Shown here: piece after piece, positions 8,772 through 17,374 of the stretch | How the letters are laid out: each line of letters begins with the position of its first letter | How positions within the stretch are numbered: the stretch's first letter is position 1 | From: Gammaproteobacteria bacterium | Lineage (GTDB): Bacteria; Pseudomonadota; Gammaproteobacteria; Pseudomonadales; Pseudomonadaceae | NCBI GenBank assembly: GCA_018816095.1 | Contig: JAHIWP010000002.1 | Span: 54,157 to 118,156 of the forward strand | Direction: 5' to 3' | Length of the DNA: 64,000 nt | Made by a program: the position numbers and the translations under genes | The notes under the pieces: generated by a model | The model's input: only the letters and a program-made list of their open reading frames with translations | Told to the model about the DNA's origin: nothing | The model's database searches: none

Positions 8772-8797
8772 AAAAGGCCCCGCATTGCGGGGCCTGT
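8772..8797. terminator. Terminator between ada and speA (convergent)
   Basis: GGCCCCGC-ATT-GCGGGGCC at 8776-8794 is a very stable hairpin preceded by AAAA. For speA on the minus strand, the stem is followed by TTTT, which makes a normal rho-independent terminator. Confidence 0.75.
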
Positions 8798-8815
8798 GCA
8801 TTCAGCAGGTGCGTA

Positions 8816-10726
8816 TTACGACAGGTAGGACGAACGAGTCAGGCCCAAACGCAGCGCATCGAGGAACTGGGTACGCTCACGCGGGGTGATCTTGGCGCTG
8901 GCCACCTTGTCGCGGTAGTGGGTCATCAACTCCTCCGGCGACAGGTGCACGTAGCGCAGCATGTCCTCGATGGTGTCGTGGGTCTCGATACCGGCGTGGT
9001 ACGCGCTGCCATCGGCGTTCTGGTAGATGTTTACCGAATCGGTGTCGCCGAACAGGTTGTGCATATCGCCCAAGATTTCTTGATAAGCACCGACCAGGAA
9101 GATGCCCAGCAGGTAGTCCTCGCCCTCGCGCACTTCGTGCACCGGCAGGCTGGTCTCGATGCTCTGCTCGTCGACGTACTGGCGGATCTTGCCGTCGGAA
9201 TCGCAGGTCAGATCCTGCAGTACGGCGCGGCGCAGAGGCTCTTCGTCGAGACGATTGAGCGGCAGGATCGGCAGCACCTGGCCGATGGCCCAGGTGTCCG
9301 GCAGGCTCTGGAATACCGAGAAGTTGCAGATGTACTTGTCGGCCAGCTTGTCGTTGAGCTCATCCAGCACCTGACGGTGCGAACGTTGACGGGCTTTGAG
9401 CGAGTTGTGCAGGCGGCGGCAGACGGCGAAGTAGCACTGCTCGGCCAAAGCCTTTTCGGTCAGGCTGAGTTTACCGTCGGCGTACTGGCTGGCCACATCG
9501 CTCATGTAGTGAGTGGCGCGCCAGTAGGTTTCGGTGACCATCTCGATATCGGTCGGGCCCAACAGCTCGACTAGGTAGCGCACGGTTTCCGGCAGGCTGG
9601 TGACGTCTTCGATCTTGGGGATCTCGTCGTTGTGTTTTTCCACGTCCGTGACCTGCACCACCAGCATGGCGTGGTGCGCGGTCAGCGAGCGGCCGCTCTC
9701 GGAGAAGATGTGCGGATGCGGCAGCTCTTGCGCGTCACAGAACTCTTTGAGCATGCCGACCACGACACCGGCGTAGTCATCCATGTCGTAGTTGATCGAG
9801 CTGGCGTTGCGCGAATGGGTACCATCGTAATCCACACCCAGGCCACCGCCGACGTCGATATGGTCAACCGGCAGGCCCAGACCACGCAGCTCGCCGTAGT
9901 AGCGGATGGCTTCCTTGAAACCGTGCTGGTAGTCGGACAGGTTGGCGATCTGCGAACCCATGTGGAAGTGCAGCAAACGGATGCCCTGATCCAGACCCGC
10001 CGCGCGGAAGCGCTCAACCACCGAGAGCAACTGCGCCGCCGACAGGCCGAACTTGGACTTCTCGCCGCCGGTGTCAGCCCACTTGCTCGACGCCAGCGAG
10101 GACAGACGCACGCGCAGACCGATCTGCGGCGCAACCTTGAGCTCGGCCGCCTCCTCGATCACCAGCTGCACTTCAGACTCTTTCTCGATCACGATAAATA
10201 CGTTGTGGCCGAGCTTCTGCCCCATCAGCGCCAGCTTGATAAATTCACGGTCCTTGTAACCGTTGCAGACTATGGTGCCGCCCTTTGGTGCCAGCGCCAG
10301 CACGGCCATCAGCTCCGGCTTGGAACCGGCTTCCAGGCCAATGGAAACGTTCTGCGTGGCGATGATGTTTTCCACCACCGCTTCCTGCTGGTTGACCTTG
10401 ATCGGGTACAGCGCGGTATACGGGCTCTGGTATTCCAGGCGGGCGATATTGGCGTCGAAGGCGCCGGTCAGCTGGCGTACGCGGTCTTGCAAAATATCCG
10501 GGAAACGCACCAGCAACGGCAGCGACAGGCCGCTGGAGCGCAGCTCATCAAGCTGCTCGTAGAGATCGATCGGGGTGCTCTGCGGGCCATTGGGGCGCAC
10601 TTCGACACGACCCTTTTCATTGATCGCGAAATAACCCGCGCCCCAATGACGAATACCATAAACGCTGCGACTGTCCGCAACCGTCCACTGGCTGCCGTCA
10701 TCTTTGCGTGTGCGTCGTGCAGACAT
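8816..10726 (-). CDS. speA: Biosynthetic arginine decarboxylase
   Basis: A 636-aa PLP enzyme that converts arginine to agmatine and CO2, the first step of the agmatine route to putrescine. The PLP-lysine segment is YPIKVNQQ, and later motifs [22 protein letters not shown] and [13 protein letters not shown] are all typical of the long bacterial SpeA group. The ATG at 10726 is preceded by AGGGAG and gives [14 protein letters not shown], so I reject the in-frame upstream ATG at 10768. Length agrees with P. aeruginosa SpeA. It stands alone between a terminator and the divergent-free gap before the YciH-like gene. Confidence 0.96.
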   Translation of the reverse strand: MSARRTRKDDGSQWTVADSRSVYGIRHWGAGYFAINEKGRVEVRPNGPQSTPIDLYEQLDELRSSGLSLPLLVRFPDILQDRVRQLTGAFDANIARLEYQSPYTALYPIKVNQQEAVVENIIATQNVSIGLEAGSKPELMAVLALAPKGGTIVCNGYKDREFIKLALMGQKLGHNVFIVIEKESEVQLVIEEAAELKVAPQIGLRVRLSSLASSKWADTGGEKSKFGLSAAQLLSVVERFRAAGLDQGIRLLHFHMGSQIANLSDYQHGFKEAIRYYGELRGLGLPVDHIDVGGGLGVDYDGTHSRNASSINYDMDDYAGVVVGMLKEFCDAQELPHPHIFSESGRSLTAHHAMLVVQVTDVEKHNDEIPKIEDVTSLPETVRYLVELLGPTDIEMVTETYWRATHYMSDVASQYADGKLSLTEKALAEQCYFAVCRRLHNSLKARQRSHRQVLDELNDKLADKYICNFSVFQSLPDTWAIGQVLPILPLNRLDEEPLRRAVLQDLTCDSDGKIRQYVDEQSIETSLPVHEVREGEDYLLGIFLVGAYQEILGDMHNLFGDTDSVNIYQNADGSAYHAGIETHDTIEDMLRYVHLSPEELMTHYRDKVASAKITPRERTQFLDALRLGLTRSSYLS

Positions 10727-10848
10727 CGAAGTCTCCCTTACTGGCGATAGTGGCCCTGGCATGGCCAAGGCGCGTACAGATTAACGTCTGGATATGACGA
10801 TAGCCGGGCAATTGACAGTGCAACCGCCCGGCAAGTTTAGAAAAATGA

Positions 10849-11220
10849 TCAGCCGCCGGACTTCTTGGCCTTGAAGCCACGCTTGATTAGCTCGGCAATC
10901 AGCAGCTCGACGTGATCACCCTGAATCTCGATCACCCCGTCTTTAAGCGAGCCGCCGCAGCCGCAGCGCTTTTTAAGCGCCGCGACCAGCTCTTTCAGCG
11001 GCTCTTCGGCCAACGGCACACCGCTGATGCTGGTTACGGTTTTGCCGCCACGACCTTTGGTTTCACGGCGCACGCGGGCAATGCCATCGCCTTGGGGAAT
11101 TTGGGTCTGTTTGCAGGTGCAGGCGCCCACCGGCTGGCTGCAGTCAGGGCAATGCCGACCGCTATCAGTGCAATACACCAGGCCGCTAAGGGCGGCAAAT
11201 GAGGAAGCTTTCTTGACCAC
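10849..11220 (-). CDS. SUI1/YciH-family translation factor-like protein
   Basis: A 123-aa protein with a C-terminal SUI1/eIF1 domain (about residues 48-120, including GRGGKTVTSISGVPL and CGCGGSLKDGVIEIQGDH). The N-terminal third has a cysteine pair pattern, CPDCSQPVGACTC, that could bind zinc. Bacterial YciH is thought to act on start-codon selection or in stress, but its role is not settled. The start is GTG at 11220, with GAGGAC upstream at normal spacing. It lies upstream of speA on the same strand, 122 bp away. Confidence 0.88.
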   Translation of the reverse strand: MVKKASSFAALSGLVYCTDSGRHCPDCSQPVGACTCKQTQIPQGDGIARVRRETKGRGGKTVTSISGVPLAEEPLKELVAALKKRCGCGGSLKDGVIEIQGDHVELLIAELIKRGFKAKKSGG

Positions 11221-11578
11221 CGGTTTGTCCTCGAAGGGGTCCGGATAGCGACTGGCCGACTGAATACCGGTTAAGGCGTCGACCGCGAAGCCCCACTCTG
11301 GCAGGGGCAGCGCACCTAGGCTTTACGGCCAAGGCTTGAAGGCGGCGCAGTGTAACGGCAAAAAACGCTGCTGCTAAGTGTAAAAATGCGCCATTACTCG
11401 GCGCATAAGCGACGCTGTGCAGGATGCCGAACAAAACGCCCACATATCCTGCACAAAGCCTTAAACGGCGCGGGATTACCCTGCCAGAGCTGGTCGTAGG
11501 ATGGGTTGAGCGCAGCGATACCCATGCTCGCGAAACGATGGGTTACGCCTACGGCTAACCTACGCGGCCCGACCCATC
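11221..11578. other. Intergenic region before the YciH-like gene with two palindromic structures
   Basis: There is no credible gene in these 358 bp. It contains an inverted repeat (11416-11455) and most of an 87-bp intergenic repeat element (11496-11582) that runs into the end of the NUDIX gene. I saw no strong sigma-70 promoter for the YciH-like gene. Confidence 0.6.
11416..11455. repeat. 10-bp inverted repeat TGTGCAGGAT / ATCCTGCACA
   Basis: Two perfect 10-bp arms are separated by 20 bp. No T-run follows on either side, so it is not an obvious terminator. It lies about 200 bp upstream of the YciH-like gene. Confidence 0.5.
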
Positions 11579-11582
11579 CTAC
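11496..11582. repeat. 87-bp intergenic repeat, GTAGGATGGGT family
   Basis: It starts GTAGGATGGGTTGAGC and ends with CCCATCCTAC, so the ends are inverted copies. An internal GATACCCATG / GATGGGTTA pair is also inverted. Full-length relatives lie at 40396-40483 and 48525-48610. Its right end overlaps the NUDIX gene and supplies that gene's TAG stop codon. Confidence 0.85.
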
Positions 11583-12115
11583 GCAGTGGCTGCCAGATAA
11601 CGCTGCAAGGCGGCCAGCGAATCGGGGCAATAGGGCAAATGCTGGGTCTCCGCCAAGGCCTGTTCGATGGTGATAAATCGCGCCTCCACGACTTCCTCAG
11701 GCTGCAACACCAGCGGCGCGTCGGAGACCGCCGAATAGGCCATGCACCACAGGCGACTTTCCGGCGAGTCGTAACGAAAATGCGCGTGCTCAACCAGCAC
11801 CGCATCAACGATGCCCAGCTCTTCCGCCAGTTCGCGGTCGGCGGACTCGGCATAGCTTTCATTCACCAGCACCATGCCGCCGGCGGCCACATCCCAGTAG
11901 CCCGGATACAGCGCCTTACTCAGGGTACGCCGGTGCACGCAGAGCAGGCCGGCACTGTTGAACAGCAGGATATAGGTGCCCCGGCCGCGCAAATGACGCT
12001 GACGCAGTTCGCTGCGCAGCACGCCACCCAGCAACTGGTCATCCTCGTCGACCCAGGCGATGCGCTCACTATCCGAGGCAGCGCGGTGCGCCACCTCAGC
12101 GTCAGACCAGGCCAC
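11579..12115 (-). CDS. NUDIX hydrolase, YfcD-like
   Basis: A 178-aa NUDIX-fold protein. The NUDIX box is seen as GGMVLVNESYAESADRELAE followed by ELG, matching GX5EX7REUXEEXGU, and would bind the metal that cleaves a nucleoside-diphosphate-type bond. The overall layout, including the RGTYILLF and HRRTLSKALYPGYWD segments, resembles the YfcD group, whose substrate is not established. The start appears to be GTG at 12115, 3 bp after the stop codon of the DUF2333 gene, suggesting translational coupling. The stop codon TAG lies in the terminal GTAGGA of an intergenic repeat, so the original C-terminus may have differed. Confidence 0.85.
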   Translation of the reverse strand: MAWSDAEVAHRAASDSERIAWVDEDDQLLGGVLRSELRQRHLRGRGTYILLFNSAGLLCVHRRTLSKALYPGYWDVAAGGMVLVNESYAESADRELAEELGIVDAVLVEHAHFRYDSPESRLWCMAYSAVSDAPLVLQPEEVVEARFITIEQALAETQHLPYCPDSLAALQRYLAATA

Positions 12116-12118
12116 CGA

Positions 12119-13192
12119 TCAGCCCTGCGACAGCAGTTGGCGTAGATCGATCAGGCCAGCATTGGCCCGCGAAATATAGTTGGCCATTACCAGCGAGTGG
12201 TTAGCCAGCAAACCATAACCGCTGCCATTGAGGATCATCGGGCTCCACAGGGGTTCCTGCGCGGCCTCCAGCTCACGGATGATCTGACGCACACTGACGG
12301 TGGCGTTCTTCTTCGCCAGCACATCGGCGAAATCCACTTCGATGGCGCGCAGCAGGTGCGCCAGCGCCCAGGCCTGACCACGGGCTTCGTAGAACACGTT
12401 GTCGATCTGCAACCATGGTGTTTCGTAGTTCACGCCTTCAACAAAGTCGGCCTGAGCCACGCTTTCGGCCAGCGCCGGATCAACCACCGCGGTATTCAGA
12501 CGTACCTGACCCACGCTGGCCGACAGACGCTGCGACAGCGAACCCAAACGCGTGGCGGCATCGCCCAGCCAGTTGTTGAGGTTATCTGCGCGGGTATAGA
12601 ACTGCGCATTGGACTGACTGGGATCGGCAAGGCGAGCCAGGTAGCGATCAAGCGACTTGATGCCTTCGGCATACTCTGCCTCGGAGGCCGGCAGCGCCCA
12701 GCTCTTGTTGTCGAAGTGAAAGCGCGGCTCGGCCTTGGCCAGATCCGGGTCTTCGGTGGATTGCGATTGCGAACGGGTGAAGTCCTTGCGCAGCGCGCGG
12801 GACATATCACGCACCTGCACCAGCACGCCAAACTCCCAGCTCGGCATGTTGTCGAGCCATAGGCCCGGCGGCGCAAGGTCGTTGGACAGGTAGCCGCCCG
12901 GCTTATCGAGCAAGGTGGTGGCCACCTGCTTTAGGGTTTCGGCAGTGGTGTAACCATTCACCAGCTTATGCCCGCGCGCCTGGGAAGTCGCCTCGGCGCG
13001 TTGCTGCACAGAAAACTGCGCCGGCTCCTGACTCCAGTACCAGCCGACGACCAGCGCCAACAGCAGGAAAAGCCCGAGCAATCCACCCACGGTGCGTACA
13101 ACCCAGTTGGCGGAGGACTTGTTGGGGGTACTGTCAGCTGAGCCGGTGGCGCCAGCAGACGCAGCGGCAGTTCGATTCTTCCAATCCAGCAT
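12119..13192 (-). CDS. DUF2333 family membrane-anchored protein
   Basis: A 357-aa protein of the DUF2333 family, common in Pseudomonas and of unknown function. Residues 1-28 are hydrophilic, one membrane helix follows at about 30-52 (VVRTVGGLLGLFLLLALVVG), and the remaining 300 residues are predicted to be periplasmic and largely helical. No enzymatic motif is visible. AAGGA lies 8 bp before the ATG. It heads a two-gene unit with the NUDIX hydrolase. A 321-bp divergent region separates it from the diguanylate cyclase gene. Confidence 0.85.
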   Translation of the reverse strand: MLDWKNRTAAASAGATGSADSTPNKSSANWVVRTVGGLLGLFLLLALVVGWYWSQEPAQFSVQQRAEATSQARGHKLVNGYTTAETLKQVATTLLDKPGGYLSNDLAPPGLWLDNMPSWEFGVLVQVRDMSRALRKDFTRSQSQSTEDPDLAKAEPRFHFDNKSWALPASEAEYAEGIKSLDRYLARLADPSQSNAQFYTRADNLNNWLGDAATRLGSLSQRLSASVGQVRLNTAVVDPALAESVAQADFVEGVNYETPWLQIDNVFYEARGQAWALAHLLRAIEVDFADVLAKKNATVSVRQIIRELEAAQEPLWSPMILNGSGYGLLANHSLVMANYISRANAGLIDLRQLLSQG

Positions 13193-13513
13193 GGCGTTGT
13201 CCTTTTTTACTCAAGTAGCGAGGCCACAGCGGAGCGTGCTGCGCTGTGGCAGCGCCGCCCGCAGGCTCTCGTTCGACCACAATCCCCTCGCAGGGTTGCG
13301 CGACTGGCTTTAACTATAAGTGAAGCGCGGCGTGCTGCGCAGCGAAGATCGGCAAACTTAGCGCGTCTGAGTCAATCTGCCACCTGTGACGGGGTCGACA
13401 GAAGGTCGACGCCAATAGATCGACGGCGCGAACAAAACCGTTCGCCAGTGGTACGATTGCTAGCAATAAGCCATCACTTTCCCTGCATAAGCCGACCCAA
13501 TCGAACCCGCGCC
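13193..13513. other. Divergent intergenic region between the DUF2333 and diguanylate cyclase genes
   Basis: This 321-bp gap must hold both promoters. I see no strong consensus promoter, terminator or family repeat in it. The segment near 13386-13423 (GGGGTCGAC, AAGGTCGACG, AGATCGACGG) contains three loosely similar GTCGAC/ATCGAC steps, which I do not interpret. Confidence 0.4.
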
Positions 13514-15133
13514 ATGATCGAGCACGAAGACCCCAGCAGCGACCGCCTCAAGCAGCACTTCGCCCAGCGCGTCATCAATCAGGCACGCCAAGTACTGGAA
13601 GTCTGGCAGCGCCTGCAACGCAGTGAATGGAACGACACTGGCATGGCTGAGTTACGCGAAGCCACGCAGCTGCTGCAACGCTACGCCGAACGCTTCGACC
13701 AGGCCGAGCACCGCCAGCTGGCCGAGGAGATAGATAACAGCCTGCAACAGGTTGCTGACAATCGCGGCCGCCTCAATAGCCAACTGATCAGCCAACTCAA
13801 CCTGCTGCTGCAGCGCCTATCGCGCACCGGCCTGCGCCACGGCGACCGTTTCGAGCAAACCGTGCTACCGCCGCTGCGCAAACCGGTGTACCTGGCGTTG
13901 CAACATATCGAGCGTGCCGAGCAACTGGTCCAGCGCCTGGAGTTCTTCGGCATGACGGCCATTGCCTTGGACACAGCCAACGCGTTTCGCAACGCCATAC
14001 TGGAACGCCACCCCGCCGCGATCCTGATGGAAGTCGACTTCTCCGGCCCCGGCTGCGGCCTACAGCTTGCACAGAGCGTGCAGGAAGGCCTCAAACATAA
14101 GATCCCACTGCTGTTCTTCAGCGCTGAAGACACCGACACCCTGACCCGCCTGAAGGCTGTACGCGCCGGTGGCCAGGAGTTCTTCACCGGCAGCCTGGAC
14201 GCCTCTAACCTGTTCGAACGCATCGAGGTGCTGACGCATGTCTCGCAGTACGAACCCTACAAGGTGCTGGTCATCGACGACTCGCGGGCGCAGGTCACAC
14301 ACACCGAGCGTGTACTCAACAGCGCCGGCATCGTCACCCGCACCCTGGTCGAGCCGATTCAGGCAATGAGCCAGCTGGCCGATTTCCAGCCCGACCTGAT
14401 CATCCTCGACATGTACATGCCCGAGTGCAACGGCCCGGAACTGGCTCAGGTGATCCGCCACAACGACCGTTATGTCAGCGTGCCGATCATCTACCTGTCC
14501 GCCGAAGACGACCTCGACAAACAACTCGATGCCATGAGTGAAGGCGGCGATGACTTCCTCACCAAACCGATCAAGCCGCGCCACCTGATCGCCACCGTGC
14601 GCAACCGCGCCGCCCGTGCACGCAGCCTCAAGGCACGCATGGTGCGCGACAGCCTGACCGGCCTGTACAACCACACCCACACCCTGCAACTGCTCGAAGA
14701 CGCGCGCTTTCGTGCCGAACGCGACGGCCAGCCGCTGAGCTTTGCGATGATCGACATCGATTTTTTCAAGAAGGTCAACGACACCTACGGCCACCCCATG
14801 GGCGATCGGGTGATCAAAAGCCTGGCGCTGTTTCTCAAGCAACGCCTGCGCAAGACCGACCATATTGGTCGCTACGGCGGTGAAGAGTTCGCCGTGGTCA
14901 TGCCCAACACCGACGCCGAGTCGGCCAAGCGCGTGCTGGATGACATCCGCCAGCGCTTTGCGGAAATCCAATACTCGGCGCAGCCGCATGACCTGTCCTG
15001 CACCTTCAGCGGCGGCATCGCCCAGCTGGCCCCGAACCTGGATGGCAAACTGCTCTCGCAACAGGCCGACCAAGCGCTGTATGTGGCCAAGCACAGCGGG
15101 CGTAACCAGGTCGCGATCTATCAGGGCGACTGA
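13514..15133 (+). CDS. gcbA: Diguanylate cyclase response regulator, GcbA-like (REC-REC-GGDEF)
   Basis: A 539-aa PleD-like protein that would make cyclic di-GMP. Residues 1-115 are helical. A first receiver-like domain (about 123-235) has Glu where the phosphoryl-accepting Asp is expected (ILMEVDF), so it is probably a pseudo-receiver. The second receiver (about 253-370) is canonical, with VLVIDDSR, IILDMYMP and TKPIKP. The GGDEF domain ends the protein: GGEEF is at residues 455-459, preceded by RKTD, which fits the RxxD inhibitory site. Position between the DUF2333 gene and ctpL matches P. aeruginosa PA4843 (GcbA), a promoter of surface attachment. The Shine-Dalgarno sequence is weak; the start rests on family resemblance. 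Confidence 0.85.
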   Translation: MIEHEDPSSDRLKQHFAQRVINQARQVLEVWQRLQRSEWNDTGMAELREATQLLQRYAERFDQAEHRQLAEEIDNSLQQVADNRGRLNSQLISQLNLLLQRLSRTGLRHGDRFEQTVLPPLRKPVYLALQHIERAEQLVQRLEFFGMTAIALDTANAFRNAILERHPAAILMEVDFSGPGCGLQLAQSVQEGLKHKIPLLFFSAEDTDTLTRLKAVRAGGQEFFTGSLDASNLFERIEVLTHVSQYEPYKVLVIDDSRAQVTHTERVLNSAGIVTRTLVEPIQAMSQLADFQPDLIILDMYMPECNGPELAQVIRHNDRYVSVPIIYLSAEDDLDKQLDAMSEGGDDFLTKPIKPRHLIATVRNRAARARSLKARMVRDSLTGLYNHTHTLQLLEDARFRAERDGQPLSFAMIDIDFFKKVNDTYGHPMGDRVIKSLALFLKQRLRKTDHIGRYGGEEFAVVMPNTDAESAKRVLDDIRQRFAEIQYSAQPHDLSCTFSGGIAQLAPNLDGKLLSQQADQALYVAKHSGRNQVAIYQGD

Positions 15134-15175
15134 ACCGCAGATAAGCGGTTATAGGCGTCAGCGCGCGATAGAAAA

Positions 15176-15226
15176 CTGTGACGCGGCTCGCACCGTCATA
15201 TTACGGTCATGAAAGAGCAATAAATT
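15176..15226 (+). promoter_or_regulatory. Pho box and promoter for ctpL
   Basis: CCGTCATATTACGGTCAT at 15193-15210 is two 7-bp half-sites 11 bp apart, each one base from the PhoB half-site CTGTCAT. A further half-site-like CTGTGAC lies at 15176-15182. TAAATT at 15221-15226 is placed 10 bp after the box, where the -10 of a PhoB-activated promoter belongs; no separate -35 is needed. ctpL of P. aeruginosa is known to be induced by phosphate starvation. Confidence 0.7.
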
Positions 15227-15294
15227 CTGAGGCTTAGTGGCTGCCTGACGCCAAACGTCGGTAGCCCGCACCGTTCTTCAGCCGGTCGAGCCCT

Positions 15295-17259
15295 ATGCGT
15301 CTTAAATTCCTGACTAATTTCAATACCCTGCTACTGGTTACCGTGTGCGCCGCCTTGGCTGCCACGCTCTGGTGGTCGCAGCGCGCCCTCGAACGCCCGT
15401 ATCTGCTGATGACGCAATACCTCAGCCTGTCGCAACAATTCCAGAACGATGCGGCCCTGAATATCAATGCCTACCTGAAAACGGGCGACGCCCTGCGCCA
15501 CAGCGCGGCGCTGCAGGCGCTGGCGACACTGGAACAATCGATTACCGAGCTGCCCGAACAGCTGGCCAACGACGCTCTCCCGAGCATCAAAGCCCTCACG
15601 GCCTTTAGCGCCCACGAATTGCTGGCCGCCGGCAAGCTCTCCGCAGACCCACAAGGCTTGCTCGTGCAGGCCGAGCGCGAAATAGAGGCGAGCCTCGAAC
15701 AACTGGCGGACTATGCCGACAGTGCAGATACAGCCGACGCTGCGAGCTATCGCCGGCCGCTGTTCAACGCCGCTCGCCACCTCACGCGCCTGGCCCATGC
15801 CCGCGACAAACTGGTGCGCAGCGGCCGCAGCGAGCTGGCGAGTGAAGTCGAGCGCGAGCTGGCGGCACTGGGCAAACAAACGCAGCAGCTCAGCGACCTG
15901 CCGTTACTCGGCGTGGCCGACGCCAACCAAGCGCCCAGTAACGCCTTTGCTGACTTGCTGGGACTGGACGCCGGCGCTGAAAGCAGCCAGGCCGAAGACC
16001 GCGGCATCGCCCTCAAGCGCGACCTGCTGTCGCTGCTCAAACGCTACCCCGCCGAACTGCAGCGCACCCGTGAGCTGATCGAGGCACGCGCAGCCCTTGC
16101 CAGCAGCACCCGCGTGCAGGTCGATCAGGTACAACAGGCGCTCGCCGCGCTGGAGCCTCAAGTGCGCGCCGAGCATGGGCGTATTCAGGGCGAAGTGCAG
16201 TTGATACTGGGCCTGATGATCGGCCTGATCCTGCTGATTGCCTTGATTATCGACACCCTGCAGCGCCGCCTTACCCGCGTCCTTTCCCGCCTGGCACCAG
16301 CCTTGTCGACCTGGGCCCAGGGTGACTTCGCGACCGACATTCATCTCGACTCACGCACGCAGGAGTTGCGCGATATCGAAGAATCGCTCAACCGCTTGCG
16401 GGTTTATCTGGTTGACCTGGTGGGCACCATTCGCCAAAACGCCGAGCAGGTGGTCAGTTCCAGTCACACCCTGGCACACCTCAATGGCGGCCTGCATGAG
16501 GGCGCTGAGCGCCAGGCCGGGGATACTGCGCAGATTCGCGATGCATTGGGCGAATTGCAGGCCACCATTCAGCAGGTAGCGGGCGACGCCAGCCAGGCCG
16601 CCGACGCCAGCCGCGATGCCAACAGCGCCCTGGAGCAGGGCCAGCAGGTGATTGGCCAGAGCCTTACCGGCCTGCATTCGCTGGTCGACGAAGTACAGGG
16701 TAACGCCCAGGCCATCGAACGCCTGGCCGAAGAAACCGCCACCATCGGTAATGTGCTGACGGTCATTCGCGGCATCGCCGAACAGACCAACCTGCTGGCC
16801 CTGAACGCGGCCATCGAAGCGGCGCGCGCCGGAGAGCTGGGCCGCGGCTTTGCAGTGGTGGCCGACGAGGTGCGCTCGCTGTCGCAACGCACCAGCGGCG
16901 CGACCGCCGAGATTCAGGAGCTGATCGGCCGCCTGCAACAGGCGGCCCGGCAGTCGGTGCAAGCCATGCGCACCCAGGTCGAACACGCCGAAGCCACAGC
17001 CAGCCAAGCCGAAGCGGCTGACGGTGCGCTGGATGAAATCGTTGCCGCGATCCGCACCATCGCCAGCATGGCCGAGCGCATCGCCGATGCCACGGCGCAG
17101 CAGGGTGAAGCCGTCAGCGACATTCGCGGACACAGCGAGCGCATCCACACGCTGGGCGGCGACAACCTGCAGCGTATCGGCGAGGGGCGCAATCAGGGCG
17201 AACACCTGTTGCAACTCGGCGGGCAACTGCACACCGCGGTGCAGGCGTTTCGGGTGTAA
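15295..17259 (+). CDS. ctpL: Methyl-accepting chemotaxis protein CtpL
   Basis: A 654-aa chemoreceptor. A first membrane helix (about residues 7-27) is followed by a roughly 270-residue helical periplasmic domain of the size of HBM-type sensors, a second helix (about 303-323, [18 protein letters not shown]), a HAMP region and a long cytoplasmic coiled coil. The signalling tip reads [20 protein letters not shown]. No C-terminal CheR-docking pentapeptide is present. Position between the GcbA-like gene and dsbD, and the Pho box upstream, both support orthology to CtpL, the P. aeruginosa receptor for phosphate taxis at low phosphate. The ligand is inferred. Confidence 0.82.
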   Translation: MRLKFLTNFNTLLLVTVCAALAATLWWSQRALERPYLLMTQYLSLSQQFQNDAALNINAYLKTGDALRHSAALQALATLEQSITELPEQLANDALPSIKALTAFSAHELLAAGKLSADPQGLLVQAEREIEASLEQLADYADSADTADAASYRRPLFNAARHLTRLAHARDKLVRSGRSELASEVERELAALGKQTQQLSDLPLLGVADANQAPSNAFADLLGLDAGAESSQAEDRGIALKRDLLSLLKRYPAELQRTRELIEARAALASSTRVQVDQVQQALAALEPQVRAEHGRIQGEVQLILGLMIGLILLIALIIDTLQRRLTRVLSRLAPALSTWAQGDFATDIHLDSRTQELRDIEESLNRLRVYLVDLVGTIRQNAEQVVSSSHTLAHLNGGLHEGAERQAGDTAQIRDALGELQATIQQVAGDASQAADASRDANSALEQGQQVIGQSLTGLHSLVDEVQGNAQAIERLAEETATIGNVLTVIRGIAEQTNLLALNAAIEAARAGELGRGFAVVADEVRSLSQRTSGATAEIQELIGRLQQAARQSVQAMRTQVEHAEATASQAEAADGALDEIVAAIRTIASMAERIADATAQQGEAVSDIRGHSERIHTLGGDNLQRIGEGRNQGEHLLQLGGQLHTAVQAFRV

Positions 17260-17374
17260 CGCGGCAATCTGTCGCGGCCATTTAGCCGGCAGACAACAGC
17301 GCTTACAGCCTTGACCGTGCCCTGAGTCACCCGCCTCCGTTATGATGCGGCGACTCCCGTATCACGAGCCTGCC

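Noticed and set aside
15133-15150. Terminator after the GcbA-like gene (AACCGC / GCGGTT)
   Set aside because: The stem is only 6 bp and no T-run follows.
17311-17346. Sigma-70 promoter before dsbD (TTGACC and TATGAT)
   Set aside because: The hexamers match well but are 24 bp apart, too far for a normal promoter.
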